NCBI RefSeq assembly: GCF_003444775.1
Contig: NZ_CP021081.1
Span: 2,620,001-2,684,000, forward strand
Reading direction: 5' to 3'
DNA: 64,000 bases
From: Deinococcus ficus
GTDB taxonomy: Bacteria > Deinococcota > Deinococci > Deinococcales > Deinococcaceae
The notes under the pieces were generated by a model. It ran no database searches. It was not told where the DNA came from and saw nothing but the letters and a program-made list of their open reading frames with translations. Position 1 is the stretch's first letter; each line of letters opens with the position of its first letter. Below are positions 19,109-29,638 of the stretch, in pieces. A program made the position numbers and the translations under genes.

Positions 19109-20152
19109 ATGAACCGCCGCGGACGCCTGAGGGACCATGGCCCGAGCGTGGGGCGCCTGCCTCCCGGGCCGCTGAACGCGATCACGGACGTGCCGGACGT
19201 GCACGTGGGCCACCTGACCCTGCTGGAGGGAGACGCGGTGCGCACGGGCGTCACGGCCATCCTTCCCCACGGCGGGAACGTGTTCCGGGAGCGGGTGCCG
19301 GCCGGGCTGGCGGTCGGGAACGGGTACGGGAAACTGGCGGGCGGCACGCAGGTGCAGGAACTGGGCGAACTGGAAACGCCCCTGGTGCTGACGAACACCC
19401 TGAGTGTCGCCGCGGGCCTGGACGGCGTGATCGGCTGGACCCTGGAGCAGCCGGGCAACGAGGCCGTGCAGAGCGTGAACCCCGTGGTGGGGGAAACGAA
19501 CGACGGTGTCCTGAATGACATCCGCGCGCGGGTGGTGCGGCCGGAGCACGTGCGGGCGGCGCTGGCGGCCGCCCGGTCCGGTCCGGTCGCGGAGGGCGCG
19601 GTCGGGGCGGGCACCGGCACGGTGTGTTTCGGCTGGAAGGGCGGCATCGGCACGGCGTCCCGGGTGGTGGTCACGGACGCGGGCGCGTTCACGCTGGGCG
19701 CCCTGGTGCAGAGCAACTTCGGCGGGGACCTGACCGTGTGCGGCGTCCCGGTCTGGGCGGACCTGCAACCGCCGCCGGCCGCGCCGGACGGGTCGGTGAT
19801 GATCGTGCTCGCCACGGACGCGCCCCTCTCGGACCGGAACCTCACGCGCGTGGCCCGGCGGGCGTTCCTGGGCGTGGGCCGCACCGGGGGCGTCATGGCG
19901 AACGGGTCGGGCGACTACGCGCTGGCGTTCAGCACCGCGCCGGGCGTGCGGCGCGTGGCAGGAACGCCGCTTCTGCACACCAGCGAACTGCCGAACGTCG
20001 CGCTCACCTCCCTGTTTCAGGCGGCGGTGGAGGCGACCGAGGAGGCCATCCTGAACAGCCTGTTCACCGCGCACACGATCACCGGAACGGGGGGCCGCAC
20101 CGTGCAGGCCCTGCCGGTGGACCGGGTGCTGGCCCTGACGCGCCCCGCGTGA
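19109..20152 (+). CDS. P1-family peptidase (DmpA-like aminopeptidase)
   Basis: 347 residues of the self-processing P1/DmpA (L-aminopeptidase/D-esterase) family: NAITDVPDVHVGHLTL at the N-terminus, GLAVGNGYGKLAGGTQVQEL, NDGVLNDIRAR, and the processing region DGSVMIVLATDAPL. By family comparison cleavage should occur before Ser229 (the Ser of DGS), which then becomes the N-terminal nucleophile. CATGAT (19097-19102) lies 6 nt before the ATG, indicating a leaderless transcript. Probably cytoplasmic; the peptide substrate is unknown. Confidence 0.88.
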   Translation: MNRRGRLRDHGPSVGRLPPGPLNAITDVPDVHVGHLTLLEGDAVRTGVTAILPHGGNVFRERVPAGLAVGNGYGKLAGGTQVQELGELETPLVLTNTLSVAAGLDGVIGWTLEQPGNEAVQSVNPVVGETNDGVLNDIRARVVRPEHVRAALAAARSGPVAEGAVGAGTGTVCFGWKGGIGTASRVVVTDAGAFTLGALVQSNFGGDLTVCGVPVWADLQPPPAAPDGSVMIVLATDAPLSDRNLTRVARRAFLGVGRTGGVMANGSGDYALAFSTAPGVRRVAGTPLLHTSELPNVALTSLFQAAVEATEEAILNSLFTAHTITGTGGRTVQALPVDRVLALTRPA

Positions 20153-20280
20153 GCTAAGCCGAATGGCTCAGTGCCGCCGCCCGCGCTTTTCTTTTGCGCA
20201 GGGCCACGGCAGAGTAGGCAGGAACACCAGCATTCAGCCACGCGCCCCGGCCCCGTGCCGGCCGGCGTTTCAGGAGTGAC

Positions 20281-21702
20281 ATGACACAGACCGTAGGAAC
20301 GGACAGCCTGCTGGACCAGGCGCTGGCGGCCGAGGTACTGCACCTCGCGCGCGCGGGCGGCGCGGACTTCTCGGAGCTGTTCATCGAGGACAGCCTGAAC
20401 ACCACCCTGCGCACCCTGCAGGGCGAGGTGAAAGACGCCACCGGCGGGAACCTCTTCGGCGCGGGCCTGCGCCTGCTGTACGGCACCCGCGTGGTGTACG
20501 CCTACACCAACGACGTCACCCCCCGCGGCCTGCGGGACCTGGCGTCCCAGGTGGCGCGCGCGCAGGGTGGCCGCGGCGAGGTCGCGCGGGACGGCGCGGG
20601 CGGCCTGGACTTCCGCCGCGTGGACGCCCCGCCGCTGTACGTGGCCCGGCAGCACCCGCTGGCGGCCGCGAAACGCGCGAAGCTGGACCTGATGCGCCGC
20701 GCGCACGGCGGGGCCGCCGGGGTGGGCTTCGTGCGCACCGTGGACGTCACGTACCTGGACCGGGTGCAGCGCGTGCTGGTCGCCAACAGCGAGGGCCTGT
20801 GGGCCGAGGACGAGCGCGTGTACACCCGCCTGATCGTGCGGGCCATCGCGCAGGACGGCACGCTGCGCGAGACCGGCATGTACGGCCCGGGCGCCGCGCG
20901 CGGCCTGGAGTTCTTCGAGGAGAAGATTCCCGAGGAGATCGGCGAGGAAGCCGCCCGGATCGCGAACGCCATGCTGCACGCCGAGTACGCCCCGGCCGGG
21001 AAGCTGCCCGTGGTGATCGGCAACGAGTTCGGCGGCGTGATCTTCCACGAGGCCTGCGGGCACATCCTGGAGACGACCGCCGTGGAGAAGAACGCCAGCG
21101 TGTTTGCCGACAAGATGGGTCAGAAGATCGCCGACGCCTGCGTGACCGCCATCGACGACGGGACCATTCCCGGCGCGTGGGGCATGGTGAACGTGGACGA
21201 CGAGGGCATGCCCGCGCAGCGCACCGTGCTGATCGAGAACGGCATCCTGAAGTCCTTCATGGTGGACCGCGTGGGTGCCATGAAGACCGGGTACGCCCGC
21301 ACCGGTTCCGGCCGCCGCCAGAACTACACGTTCGCGCCGGCCAGCCGCATGCGCAGCACCTTCATCGACAACGGCACCCAGACGCCCGCCGAACTGATCG
21401 CCGGCGTGAAGCACGGCATCTACGCCCGCAAGATGGGCGGCGGGAGCGTCACGCCCGGCACCGGGGACTACAACTTCGCGGTGAACGAGGCGTACCTGAT
21501 CGAGAACGGCGAGGTGACCCGGCCCCTGAGGGGCGCGTCCCTGGTCGGGAACGGCGCGCAGGACCTGATGAACATCGTGGGCGTCGCCGGCGACCTGAGC
21601 CTCGGCCAGGGCATGTGCGGCAGCGTCAGCGGCAGCATTCCCACCGACGTGGGCCAGCCGCACATCCTGATCAGCGAGATCACCGTGGGAGGCCGCGCAT
21701 GA
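20281..21702 (+). CDS. tldD: metalloprotease TldD
   Basis: 473 residues. The TldD signature HEACGH (HExxxH) at residues 256-261 carries the zinc ligands, with the downstream stretches SGRRQNYTFAPASRMRSTF-like and GGGSVTPGTGDYNF. TldD works with TldE as a heterodimer that unfolds and threads peptides (in E. coli, maturation of microcin B17 and degradation of CcdA). ATG 20281 has AGGAG 5 nt upstream. It overlaps tldE by 4 nt (ATGA). Confidence 0.95.
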   Translation: MTQTVGTDSLLDQALAAEVLHLARAGGADFSELFIEDSLNTTLRTLQGEVKDATGGNLFGAGLRLLYGTRVVYAYTNDVTPRGLRDLASQVARAQGGRGEVARDGAGGLDFRRVDAPPLYVARQHPLAAAKRAKLDLMRRAHGGAAGVGFVRTVDVTYLDRVQRVLVANSEGLWAEDERVYTRLIVRAIAQDGTLRETGMYGPGAARGLEFFEEKIPEEIGEEAARIANAMLHAEYAPAGKLPVVIGNEFGGVIFHEACGHILETTAVEKNASVFADKMGQKIADACVTAIDDGTIPGAWGMVNVDDEGMPAQRTVLIENGILKSFMVDRVGAMKTGYARTGSGRRQNYTFAPASRMRSTFIDNGTQTPAELIAGVKHGIYARKMGGGSVTPGTGDYNFAVNEAYLIENGEVTRPLRGASLVGNGAQDLMNIVGVAGDLSLGQGMCGSVSGSIPTDVGQPHILISEITVGGRA

Positions 21703-23054
21703 CCGCCAGCACCGAACAGCTCAGCATCGACGCGGCCCGCACGTACCTGCTCGCCCGCGCCACCACCCGCGACGTGCCGCTGGAGGTGTACGCCCAGCGC
21801 GCCAACTCCACCAGCGTCAAGGCCTTCGGCGGGGAAGTCAGCGAGTTCAAGCTGCAGGCCCGGCAGGGCGTGGGCGTGCGCGCCCTGGTGCGCGGCGCAT
21901 GGGGGTACAGCTTCACCGAGAATCTCTCCCGGCCCGCGCTGGACCGCGCGCTGGACGACGCCGTGGAGAACGCCGAACTGGCCGCCCCCGAGGCCGGCGC
22001 GGCCCTGCTCGCCTGGGGGGAGCCGCCCAGCGTGGACCTGTACGGCGAGGGGCTTTCCGGCGTGGGCGTGGACCAGAAGGTGCGCGTGGCCCTGGAGCTG
22101 GAGCAGGCCGCGATGAACGCCGACCCGCGCGTGAAGAGCCTGCCGTACGGGCAGTACGTGGACAGCGACCGCGAGGTGCTGATCGGCAACACCCAGGGCC
22201 TCACCCGCGGGTACAAGGCCCTGCACGCCATGGTCGCCGCGTACCCGCTGGTCAGCGAGGACGGGCAGAACAAGATGAGCGGCGACTGGCAGTTCACGCG
22301 CGAATTCACGGAACTGGATCCCACCCGCACCGCATTGAGCGCCGTGGAGAAGTCCCTGGCGCTGCTGGGCGCCAAACCCGCCCCCACCGGCACCTTCCCG
22401 GCCGTGATCACCGGGGAGTGCCTGGCGGAGCTGCTGGCGCTGTTCTCCCCGATGTTCAGCGGCAAGATGGTCGAGGAAGGCAAGAGCCCCCTGGCCGGGC
22501 GCCTCGGGCAGGGGATCATCAGCCCCCTGATCACCCTGGTGGACGACGCCACCCTGCCGCGCGGCCTGCAGTCCCGCGCCTTCGACGCCGAAGGCTGCCC
22601 CAGCGCCCCCCTGACCCTGGTCGAGGGCGGTGAACTCGCGGCGTTCATGCACAACGCCCAGACCGCCGCCCGCGCCGGCGTGACCAGCACCGGCCACGCC
22701 GACCGCATGGGCTACCAGGGCACCGTGGGCGTGGGGTACAGCAACCTGCACCTGCAGCCCGGCGCCACCCCCGAACCCGACCTGCTGCGCGGCCTGACCG
22801 GCCTGAAACTCACCGGCGTGAGCGGCGGGCACGCCGGCGCCGACCCGATCACCGGGGACTTCAGCCTGCAGGCCGAGGGCTTCTGGGTGGAAGACGGCGT
22901 GGTCGCGCACCCGCTGGAGGTGTTCACCGTGGCCGCCAACATCCTGGACCTGCTGGGCCGCGTGGAGGCCGTCGGGGATACCGTGGAGTGGACGAACTGG
23001 TCGGTGGGCGCCCCGATGGTGCGCGTGGCGGCCCTGGCGGTCGGCGGCAGCTGA
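21699..23054 (+). CDS. tldE: TldD partner TldE/PmbA
   Basis: 451 residues, homologous to TldD (VKAFGGEVSEFKLQARQGVG; IGNTQGLTRGYKA; LPRGLQSRAFDAEGCPS) but without the HExxxH motif, as expected for the non-catalytic partner TldE/PmbA. ATG 21699 overlaps the tldD stop in ATGA, so translation is probably coupled and the two subunits made in equal amounts. It ends in front of a GC-rich hairpin. Confidence 0.93.
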   Translation: MTASTEQLSIDAARTYLLARATTRDVPLEVYAQRANSTSVKAFGGEVSEFKLQARQGVGVRALVRGAWGYSFTENLSRPALDRALDDAVENAELAAPEAGAALLAWGEPPSVDLYGEGLSGVGVDQKVRVALELEQAAMNADPRVKSLPYGQYVDSDREVLIGNTQGLTRGYKALHAMVAAYPLVSEDGQNKMSGDWQFTREFTELDPTRTALSAVEKSLALLGAKPAPTGTFPAVITGECLAELLALFSPMFSGKMVEEGKSPLAGRLGQGIISPLITLVDDATLPRGLQSRAFDAEGCPSAPLTLVEGGELAAFMHNAQTAARAGVTSTGHADRMGYQGTVGVGYSNLHLQPGATPEPDLLRGLTGLKLTGVSGGHAGADPITGDFSLQAEGFWVEDGVVAHPLEVFTVAANILDLLGRVEAVGDTVEWTNWSVGAPMVRVAALAVGGS

Positions 23055-23071
23055 CCCCGCCCACCTGAGCA

Positions 23072-23108
23072 GCGGCCGCGCGGCCCGGCAACGGGCATGC
23101 GCGGCCGC
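23072..23108 (+). terminator. hairpin after tldE
   Basis: GCGGCCGCGC (23072-23081) pairs with GCGCGGCCGC (23099-23108) around a 17-nt loop that itself can pair (GGCCC/GGGC). No clear T tract; a weak terminator or pause site. Confidence 0.45.
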
Positions 23109-23187
23109 GGCCGTTCTCCCCTGCCCCGCTGCCGTATTCCTCTGTGGGAGACACTTGGGATTGCCGGACGGGCGTATTGTGGCGGGT

Positions 23188-24318
<1,131 letters not shown>

Positions 24319-24320
24319 CC

Positions 24321-24671
24321 ATGACCGCCCCCGATCAGGCCGACCTGGACGCCGTGCTCGCCCTGGACGAGCAGTGGAACGCCGCCTACCACCACCGCCG
24401 GCCCCAGGACCTGGCGGAGTTGCTGCACGACGACTGGCTGGGCTTCTTCCCGGACGGCACGGTCGTGACCAAGGCCGGCATGCTCGAGGGCATGGCCCAG
24501 GCGCCCGAGGCCACCCTGATCTTCGAACGGCACGCCAGCCGCGTGTACGGCGACACGGCCATCACCCGCGGCACCCTGTACGTGGGCGGGCAGCGCATCC
24601 AGGGCTTCCTGCGCGTGTACGCCCGCCAGCAGGGCCAGTGGAAGGTCGTGAGCGTGCAGGTCGTCCCCTGA
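24321..24671 (+). CDS. NTF2-like (SnoaL/DUF4440) protein
   Basis: 116 residues with an NTF2-like alpha+beta cone: LDAVLALDEQWNAAYHHRRP, LLHDDWLGFFPDGTVVTK, then RQQGQWKVVSVQVVP. Such proteins bind or isomerise small molecules; no substrate is visible. It begins 2 nt after the mqnE stop and lies between mqnE and mqnA, so it is in the menaquinone operon. A link to the pathway is inference from position. Confidence 0.8.
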   Translation: MTAPDQADLDAVLALDEQWNAAYHHRRPQDLAELLHDDWLGFFPDGTVVTKAGMLEGMAQAPEATLIFERHASRVYGDTAITRGTLYVGGQRIQGFLRVYARQQGQWKVVSVQVVP

Positions 24672-24733
24672 CCGCACCCCGCCGCTGCCCACGCTGAGCC
24701 GCCTCCCTCCACTCCTTTGCCCGAAAGAAGCCC

Positions 24734-25606
24734 ATGACTGACTCACACCCCCCACCGGCCGATCCCCGCCCGCTTTCCCCGTACCGCGCGGGCTGGATTC
24801 ACTTCACGAATGTCGCTCCGATTCTGGATTCGCTGGTGCTGCCGCCGGGCGTGACGGCGATCACGGGCGTGCCCACGCAGATGAACGAGGCGCTGCTGTC
24901 CGGCGCGGTGGACATCGCGAACATCAGCGCGGTGGAGTTCATCCGGCACGCGGACACGCTCTCGGCCCTGCCGGATTTCAGCGTGAGCGTGCTGGGGCCG
25001 GTGTACAGCGTGAACCTGTTTCACACCTGCGCGCTGAGCGAGTTAAAGCGCGTGGCGCTGACCAGCCAGTCGGCGATGAGCGTGGCGCTGCTGGAGGTGC
25101 TGCTGCTCGAGTGGGGCGTCTCCCCCACCCTGGAACGCGCGGAGGGGGAGGCGGAGGCGCTGCTCGCGCAGGGTTTCGACGGGGTGCTGCGCATCGGCGA
25201 CAGCGCGCTGCGGGAGTGGTACGGGGTGGTGGGGCCGTTCACGGAGGCGACCATCGTGCCGGAAATCCCGCAGTCCGGTCGGGGCATCACGGTGACGGAC
25301 CTGGCGGAGGAGTGGTTCCGGGTGACGGGGCGGCCGTTCGTGTTCGCGGTGTGGGCGTACCGGAAGGCCACCCCACCCCCGGCGGCGCTGCTGGACGCGA
25401 TGCGGGCGGCGCGCCGGCACGGGATCGGGCACCTGGCGGAGGTGAGTGAGCGGCACGCGCGGAAGCTGGGCCTGCCGGCGGACGTGGTGCAGCACTACCT
25501 GTGGAACTTCCGGTATCACCTGGAGGACGCCGACCGGCTGGCGCTGAACGAGTTCGCGGACCGGGCGGTGCCGGGGCACGCGCCGCTGGAGTTCGGCGTC
25601 CGGTAA
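24734..25606 (+). CDS. mqnA: chorismate dehydratase MqnA
   Basis: 290 residues with a periplasmic-binding-protein-like fold typical of MqnA/MqnD: FTNVAPILDSLVLP, GVPTQMNEALLSGAVDIANIS, LTSQSAMSVALLEVLL, then GDSALREWYGVV. It dehydrates chorismate to 3-enolpyruvyl-benzoate, the first step of the futalosine route in the cytoplasm. It is the third gene after mqnE; the 62-nt gap shows no strong ribosome-binding site (a weak AAAGAAG only). Converges on the M16 peptidase gene 1 nt away. Confidence 0.9.
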   Translation: MTDSHPPPADPRPLSPYRAGWIHFTNVAPILDSLVLPPGVTAITGVPTQMNEALLSGAVDIANISAVEFIRHADTLSALPDFSVSVLGPVYSVNLFHTCALSELKRVALTSQSAMSVALLEVLLLEWGVSPTLERAEGEAEALLAQGFDGVLRIGDSALREWYGVVGPFTEATIVPEIPQSGRGITVTDLAEEWFRVTGRPFVFAVWAYRKATPPPAALLDAMRAARRHGIGHLAEVSERHARKLGLPADVVQHYLWNFRYHLEDADRLALNEFADRAVPGHAPLEFGVR

Positions 25607-25607
25607 G

Positions 25608-26840
25608 TCAGCTCAGGGTGTCGAGCGGCCCGAGGGCCACGACGGTGAGCGGGTCCAGCGGGCAGAGGCGCAGCACCTCGCGGACCTGTTCGGCGGTGAC
25701 CTGCTCGTAGCGGCGCACGAGGTCCTCGGTGGTGAGGGCCTGCCCGTGCGCGAGGTACTCCATGCCCAGGGTGAACAGGCGGCCCTGGGGCGTTTCGGCG
25801 CGCAGCAGGGTGCTCACGGCGAGTTTGCGCGCGGCGCGGCGCACGCCGGTGTCGGTGATGAGGTCGCCGGCCCGGGCGAGCACGGCGCGGAAGGTGGCGA
25901 GGGCCTGGGCGGTGCGGTCGGGGTCGCAGGAGAAGCCGCCCTCGAACACGCCGGCGTCGCGGTAGTCGAGGTGGGCGAGGTCGGCGCTGTCGCACAGGCC
26001 GGTGTCGAGCATCGCCCAGTACAGCGCGCCGTTCTCGCCGCCGATCAGGTCGCCGAGCACGGCGGCCGCCTCGCGCAGCGGGTGCGTGAGGGGCAGGCCC
26101 GGCGTGCAGGCAGCGACCTGCACGCGGGTCAGGGCGTGGTCGGTCACGACGCGCACGTGCCCGGGGTGCCGGGGCGTGGGGGCGGGTGAAGGCCGCGGGG
26201 CAGGCCCGGCGGGCCAGGCGCTCAGGTGCGCCTCGGCCCAGGTGTGCACGGCCGCCGGGTCAAAGGCGCCGGTGACGGTCAGGGCGACGCGGGCGGCGCC
26301 GTAGTGCTCCTGGTGGTAGCCGCGCAGGATGCCGGGCGTGAGCGCCGTGACGGTCTCCGGCGTGCCGAGGATGCGGTGGCCGAGGGGCTCGTCGCCCCAG
26401 TAGTCGGCGCGCAGCTCGTCGATGACGCGCACGCCGGGCTGGTCGGCGTACATGGCGATCTCCTCGAGGATCACGCCGCGTTCGACCGCAATGTCCTGGT
26501 CGCGCAGGGCGGGGCGCAGCAGTTCGGTCAGGGTGTCCAGCAGTTCACCCGTGCGTTCGGAGAGGCTGGCGGCGTGGTACACGGTCGCCTCCTCGCTGGT
26601 GAAGGCGTTGGCGTGCCCGCCGAGGTCGTCGAGCCGGGCGTTCAGGTCGGCGGCGGGGAGGGTCTCGCTGCCCTTGAACAGCAGGTGTTCGAGGAAGTGG
26701 CTGACGCCCATGTGCGGGGCGGGTTCATCGCGGGCGCCGGTCTGCACGAAGTACCCGGCGGCGACGGTCTGGGCGGCCGGGTCGGGTTCGAGCAGCAGGG
26801 TCAGGCCGCTGGGCAGGCGGTGGGTGCGCGGTTCAGGCAC
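25608..26840 (-). CDS. M16-family zinc peptidase (active subunit)
   Basis: 410 residues. Zinc motif HFLEH (HxxEH, residues 48-52) and a downstream Glu in [11 protein letters not shown] complete the M16B active site. The start is GTG 26840 with GGAGG 6 nt upstream. The gene overlaps the upstream M16 homologue by 8 nt. By analogy with other M16B pairs the two proteins probably form a heterodimer in which this one is catalytic. No signal peptide is seen. The substrate is unknown. Confidence 0.9.
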   Translation of the reverse strand: MPEPRTHRLPSGLTLLLEPDPAAQTVAAGYFVQTGARDEPAPHMGVSHFLEHLLFKGSETLPAADLNARLDDLGGHANAFTSEEATVYHAASLSERTGELLDTLTELLRPALRDQDIAVERGVILEEIAMYADQPGVRVIDELRADYWGDEPLGHRILGTPETVTALTPGILRGYHQEHYGAARVALTVTGAFDPAAVHTWAEAHLSAWPAGPAPRPSPAPTPRHPGHVRVVTDHALTRVQVAACTPGLPLTHPLREAAAVLGDLIGGENGALYWAMLDTGLCDSADLAHLDYRDAGVFEGGFSCDPDRTAQALATFRAVLARAGDLITDTGVRRAARKLAVSTLLRAETPQGRLFTLGMEYLAHGQALTTEDLVRRYEQVTAEQVREVLRLCPLDPLTVVALGPLDTLS

Positions 26841-28143
26841 AGGCGGCCTCCACGGTGCGGGCGGGGCGGGCGGCGTCCGGGCCGAGGGTCACGGTGCTGA
26901 GCTGGGCGGCGGGGTCGTACCCGGCCAGGAAGGCGTTGATGTCGTCCAGCGTCAGGGCGTTCAGCGCGGCGCGCAGTTCCGCGAGGGGCCGCACCCGGCC
27001 GAACAGGGCGACGTCGCGGGTGAGGCTGCCGGCGCGGCCGCGCAGGGATTCGCCGCTGAACACGAGGCTGGTGGTCAGGCCGGTGCGGGCCCGCTGGAAT
27101 TCCGCGGCGGTGAGGCCCAGGGGCAGCCGGGCCAGTTCGGCGTGCAGCACGTCCAGGGTCTCGGGGGCACGGGCGGGGGTGCTGGCGGCGTACACGCTCA
27201 GGAAGCCCTGCCCGGCCAGCAGGACGGGGCTGGCGCTGACGGCGTAGGCCAGGCCGCGTTCCTCGCGCACGGCGTGGAAGAGGCGGCTGGCGCTGCCGCC
27301 GCTCAGGGCAGTCAGCGCGATCTGCCAGGGCAGCCAGTCCGGGTGGGTGGGGGCGACCCCGGGCGCGGTGAGGCTCAGGTGGGTCTGTTCGGCGTCCTCC
27401 TCGGTCACGTGGGCCTGCGTGCCGGGCTGGAACGCGGCGGGCACCGGCTCGTTCTGCCCGGGGCGCAGGTCGCCCAGGGCGGCGGTGACGTGGGCCAGCA
27501 GGTCGGCGGGGTCCAGGTCCGCGACGACGCCCAGCACGGCGCCGGTCTGCCCGTAGCGGCCCAGGTGGGCGCGCAGGGGCGCGGCCGTGAGGTGCCGCAG
27601 GCTGTCCGGCGTGCCGCTGGCGGGGTGGGTGAACCCGGCGAAGGGGGACCCGGGCGGCGGCGGGAAGGCCACGCGGCGCGCCTCGATGGCGAGCAGGTCG
27701 GTGGGGCTGTCCTGCAGGCCCTCCAGGTCCTGCCGGGCCAGGTCGGTGAGGACGTCCAGTTCGCCCTCCGGCAGCACGGGGCGGGTGAGCACGTCGCCGA
27801 TCAGGTGCAGGGCGGCCGGGAGGTCGGCGGTAAGGCCGCTCACGCTCAGACGGGTGGCCTCGGCGCCCACGCCCCCGCCGCGGCGCACGCCCAGGTCGTC
27901 GAAGGCGTCCTGCAGGCCGCGGGCGTCCAGGGTGCGGCCGGCCCGGGTGGTGGCGCCCTTGAAGAGCCATTCCTCCAGCAGGCCGCCGGCCCCTTCCAGG
28001 CCGCGGGGGTCGTGGGCGCTGCCGACGGGGAGGCGCAGGTCGAAGGCGAAGCCGGGGCCGGCGCGGCGTTCGAAGGCGACGGTCAGCCCCCCGGGAAGGG
28101 TGAGGAGCGGGGCGGTGGGGCTGGGGGGGGCGCCGGACGGCAT
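26833..28143 (-). CDS. M16-family protein, probably non-catalytic partner
   Basis: 436 residues with the M16 fold and the R/Y element ([21 protein letters not shown]) of the non-catalytic half. The zinc motif is replaced: where the downstream gene has HFLEH this has GLLEE, so both zinc histidines are lost. TAGACT, 6 nt before ATG 28143, gives a leaderless start. Translation of the next gene is probably coupled through the 8-nt overlap. Likely the R/Y-containing partner of the active subunit. Confidence 0.88.
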   Translation of the reverse strand: MPSGAPPSPTAPLLTLPGGLTVAFERRAGPGFAFDLRLPVGSAHDPRGLEGAGGLLEEWLFKGATTRAGRTLDARGLQDAFDDLGVRRGGGVGAEATRLSVSGLTADLPAALHLIGDVLTRPVLPEGELDVLTDLARQDLEGLQDSPTDLLAIEARRVAFPPPPGSPFAGFTHPASGTPDSLRHLTAAPLRAHLGRYGQTGAVLGVVADLDPADLLAHVTAALGDLRPGQNEPVPAAFQPGTQAHVTEEDAEQTHLSLTAPGVAPTHPDWLPWQIALTALSGGSASRLFHAVREERGLAYAVSASPVLLAGQGFLSVYAASTPARAPETLDVLHAELARLPLGLTAAEFQRARTGLTTSLVFSGESLRGRAGSLTRDVALFGRVRPLAELRAALNALTLDDINAFLAGYDPAAQLSTVTLGPDAARPARTVEAACA

Positions 28144-28254
28144 CCGGGGAGTCTAGTGCACGGGGCGCTCGGGCCACAGGGCACCGGCACACTCTGCGCG
28201 GGACTGCAACCTTGGGGGGATTCGCGCGCCGGGAGGCCGGGGCATGCTGGGAGC

Positions 28255-28764
28255 ATGAGACGGCTGGTGGGGTGGCTGCTCGCGCTGGCCGTGCTGGCCG
28301 GCGCGGCGTACGTGCTGTGGCCCGTCATCGAGGGGATGCGGCGGTACGCGGCGCTGGTGTCGGCGCCCGTCCCGGCGGCGCTGCCGAACCCGGTGCCGGG
28401 CGCGGCGCTGACGGACACCTGGGGCGGGGCGCGCAGCGGGGGGCGGCGGCACGAGGGGATCGACATCTTCGCGAAGCGGAACACGCCCATCCGCGCGACG
28501 ACGCGGGGGGTGGTGCTGCGGGTGGGCGAGAACGCGCTGGGCGGCCGGACGGTGATGATCCTGGGGCCGGGTGGGCAGCGGCATTACTACGCGCACCTGG
28601 AACGCTACCCGGACCTGGGGCGCGGGGACTGGGTGGAGGCGGGGGACACGGTGGGGTACGTGGGGGACAGCGGGAACGCGAAGGGCACGCCGCCGCATCT
28701 GCATTACGGCATTTACGAAGCGGGTGGGGCGATCAACCCCTATCCGCTGCTGGCCGCGAAGTAG
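28255..28764 (+). CDS. M23-family peptidase, membrane-anchored
   Basis: 169 residues. An N-terminal membrane anchor ([20 protein letters not shown]) is followed by a LytM/M23 domain with His66 and Asp70 in [10 protein letters not shown] and a C-terminal HLHYG that completes the zinc site. It is likely a peptidoglycan endopeptidase facing the periplasm. CATGCT (28243-28248) lies 6 nt before ATG 28255. It lies between the M16 pair and ddrC. Confidence 0.88.
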   Translation: MRRLVGWLLALAVLAGAAYVLWPVIEGMRRYAALVSAPVPAALPNPVPGAALTDTWGGARSGGRRHEGIDIFAKRNTPIRATTRGVVLRVGENALGGRTVMILGPGGQRHYYAHLERYPDLGRGDWVEAGDTVGYVGDSGNAKGTPPHLHYGIYEAGGAINPYPLLAAK

Positions 28765-28817
28765 GCGAAACCACGACATTGACGCCGTGAACCAACTCGG
28801 CCTCGCCCCTCGCATCA

Positions 28818-28834
28818 TTATGTCTTTTACATAA
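28818..28834. promoter_or_regulatory. RDRM operator (radiation/desiccation response motif)
   Basis: TTATGTCTTTTACATAA, a 17-bp palindrome (TTATGT, 5 nt, ACATAA) matching the Deinococcus RDRM consensus TTATGTCATTGACATAA at 15 of 17 bases. It covers the -35 region of the ddrC promoter, so the DdrO repressor bound here should block RNA polymerase until IrrE/PprI cleaves DdrO after DNA damage. The regulation is established for the genus; at this site it is inferred. Confidence 0.93.
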
Positions 28835-28841
28835 TCCGTGG

Positions 28842-28847
28842 TATACT
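28842..28847 (+). promoter_or_regulatory. -10 box of ddrC
   Basis: TATACT, near-consensus, 6 nt before the ddrC ATG and 7 nt after the RDRM, so the transcript should be leaderless. Confidence 0.8.
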
Positions 28848-28853
28848 CTTCGT

Positions 28854-29552
28854 ATGAAGAGCCTTCCGAACATCCTCGAATTCGGCAGCGTCCGGCTTCC
28901 CGTGAGCGCGGACGGGCTGCTGCACGCCCCCACCGCCCTGGCTCACCTGGGCCTCGACCTCACCACCCCCTGGACCGACCTCGCCGCCACCCACGACCTC
29001 CAGAGCCCCCCACGCGACTTCGGCGCCGGCGCCGAACCCACCCTGCACCCCGACGAGTTCACCCGCCTCGCCTTCACCCTCGACACCCCCGAAGCCCGCC
29101 GCTGGCGCAAACGCGCCCAGACGCTGCTGTCCCGCGCCATGCAGGGCGACGTGCGCCTCGCCGCGCAGATCGCCGAACGCAACCCCGACCCCGAACAGCG
29201 CCGCTGGCTCACCGCCCGCCTGGAAAGCACCCACGCCCGCCGCGAACTGCTCTCCACCGTCTCCCGCCACGGCGGCCACGGCCAGGTGTACGGCCAGCTG
29301 GGCAGCATCAGCAACCGCAGCATCCTCGGCACCGACAGCGCCACCATCCGCCGCGTGCGCGGCGTGAAACAGACCCGCGACGGCCTGAACAGCACCGAAC
29401 TGCTGCGCCTGGCCTACCTGGACACCGCCACCACCCGCGCCATTCAGGAACACGGCGCGCACGGCAACGCCGCCATCCTGAAACTGCACGAACAGGTCGC
29501 CCGGCAGGAACGCCAGAACTGGGACACGCCCCTGTCCCCCCAGGCCGGCTGA
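28854..29552 (+). CDS. ddrC: DNA damage response protein DdrC
   Basis: 232 residues, recognised from its characteristic stretches FGSVRLPVSADGLLHAPTA near the N-terminus, LDTPEARRWRKRA, QLGSISNRSILG and RDGLNSTELLRLAY. DdrC is a Deinococcus-specific DNA-binding protein strongly induced by radiation and desiccation; structural work on the D. radiodurans protein shows a winged-helix N-terminal domain and a helical C-terminal domain in a dimer that binds damaged DNA and compacts or circularises it. The length is as expected (231 in D. radiodurans). The RDRM and leaderless promoter upstream fit DdrO control. A strong terminator follows. Confidence 0.95.
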   Translation: MKSLPNILEFGSVRLPVSADGLLHAPTALAHLGLDLTTPWTDLAATHDLQSPPRDFGAGAEPTLHPDEFTRLAFTLDTPEARRWRKRAQTLLSRAMQGDVRLAAQIAERNPDPEQRRWLTARLESTHARRELLSTVSRHGGHGQVYGQLGSISNRSILGTDSATIRRVRGVKQTRDGLNSTELLRLAYLDTATTRAIQEHGAHGNAAILKLHEQVARQERQNWDTPLSPQAG

Positions 29553-29566
29553 GTCAGGCCGCCCGC

Positions 29567-29598
29567 ACCGCCACGCCCCGTCCGGCGTGGCGGTTTCT
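29567..29598 (+). terminator. intrinsic terminator of ddrC
   Basis: ACCGCCACGCC (29567-29577), a 6-nt loop, GGCGTGGCGGT (29584-29594), then TTTCT. It isolates ddrC from the permease genes downstream. Confidence 0.8.
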
Positions 29599-29638
29599 GC
29601 TGCGCCACTCCTCACGCCCGGCCATTAGAATTCCCGTC

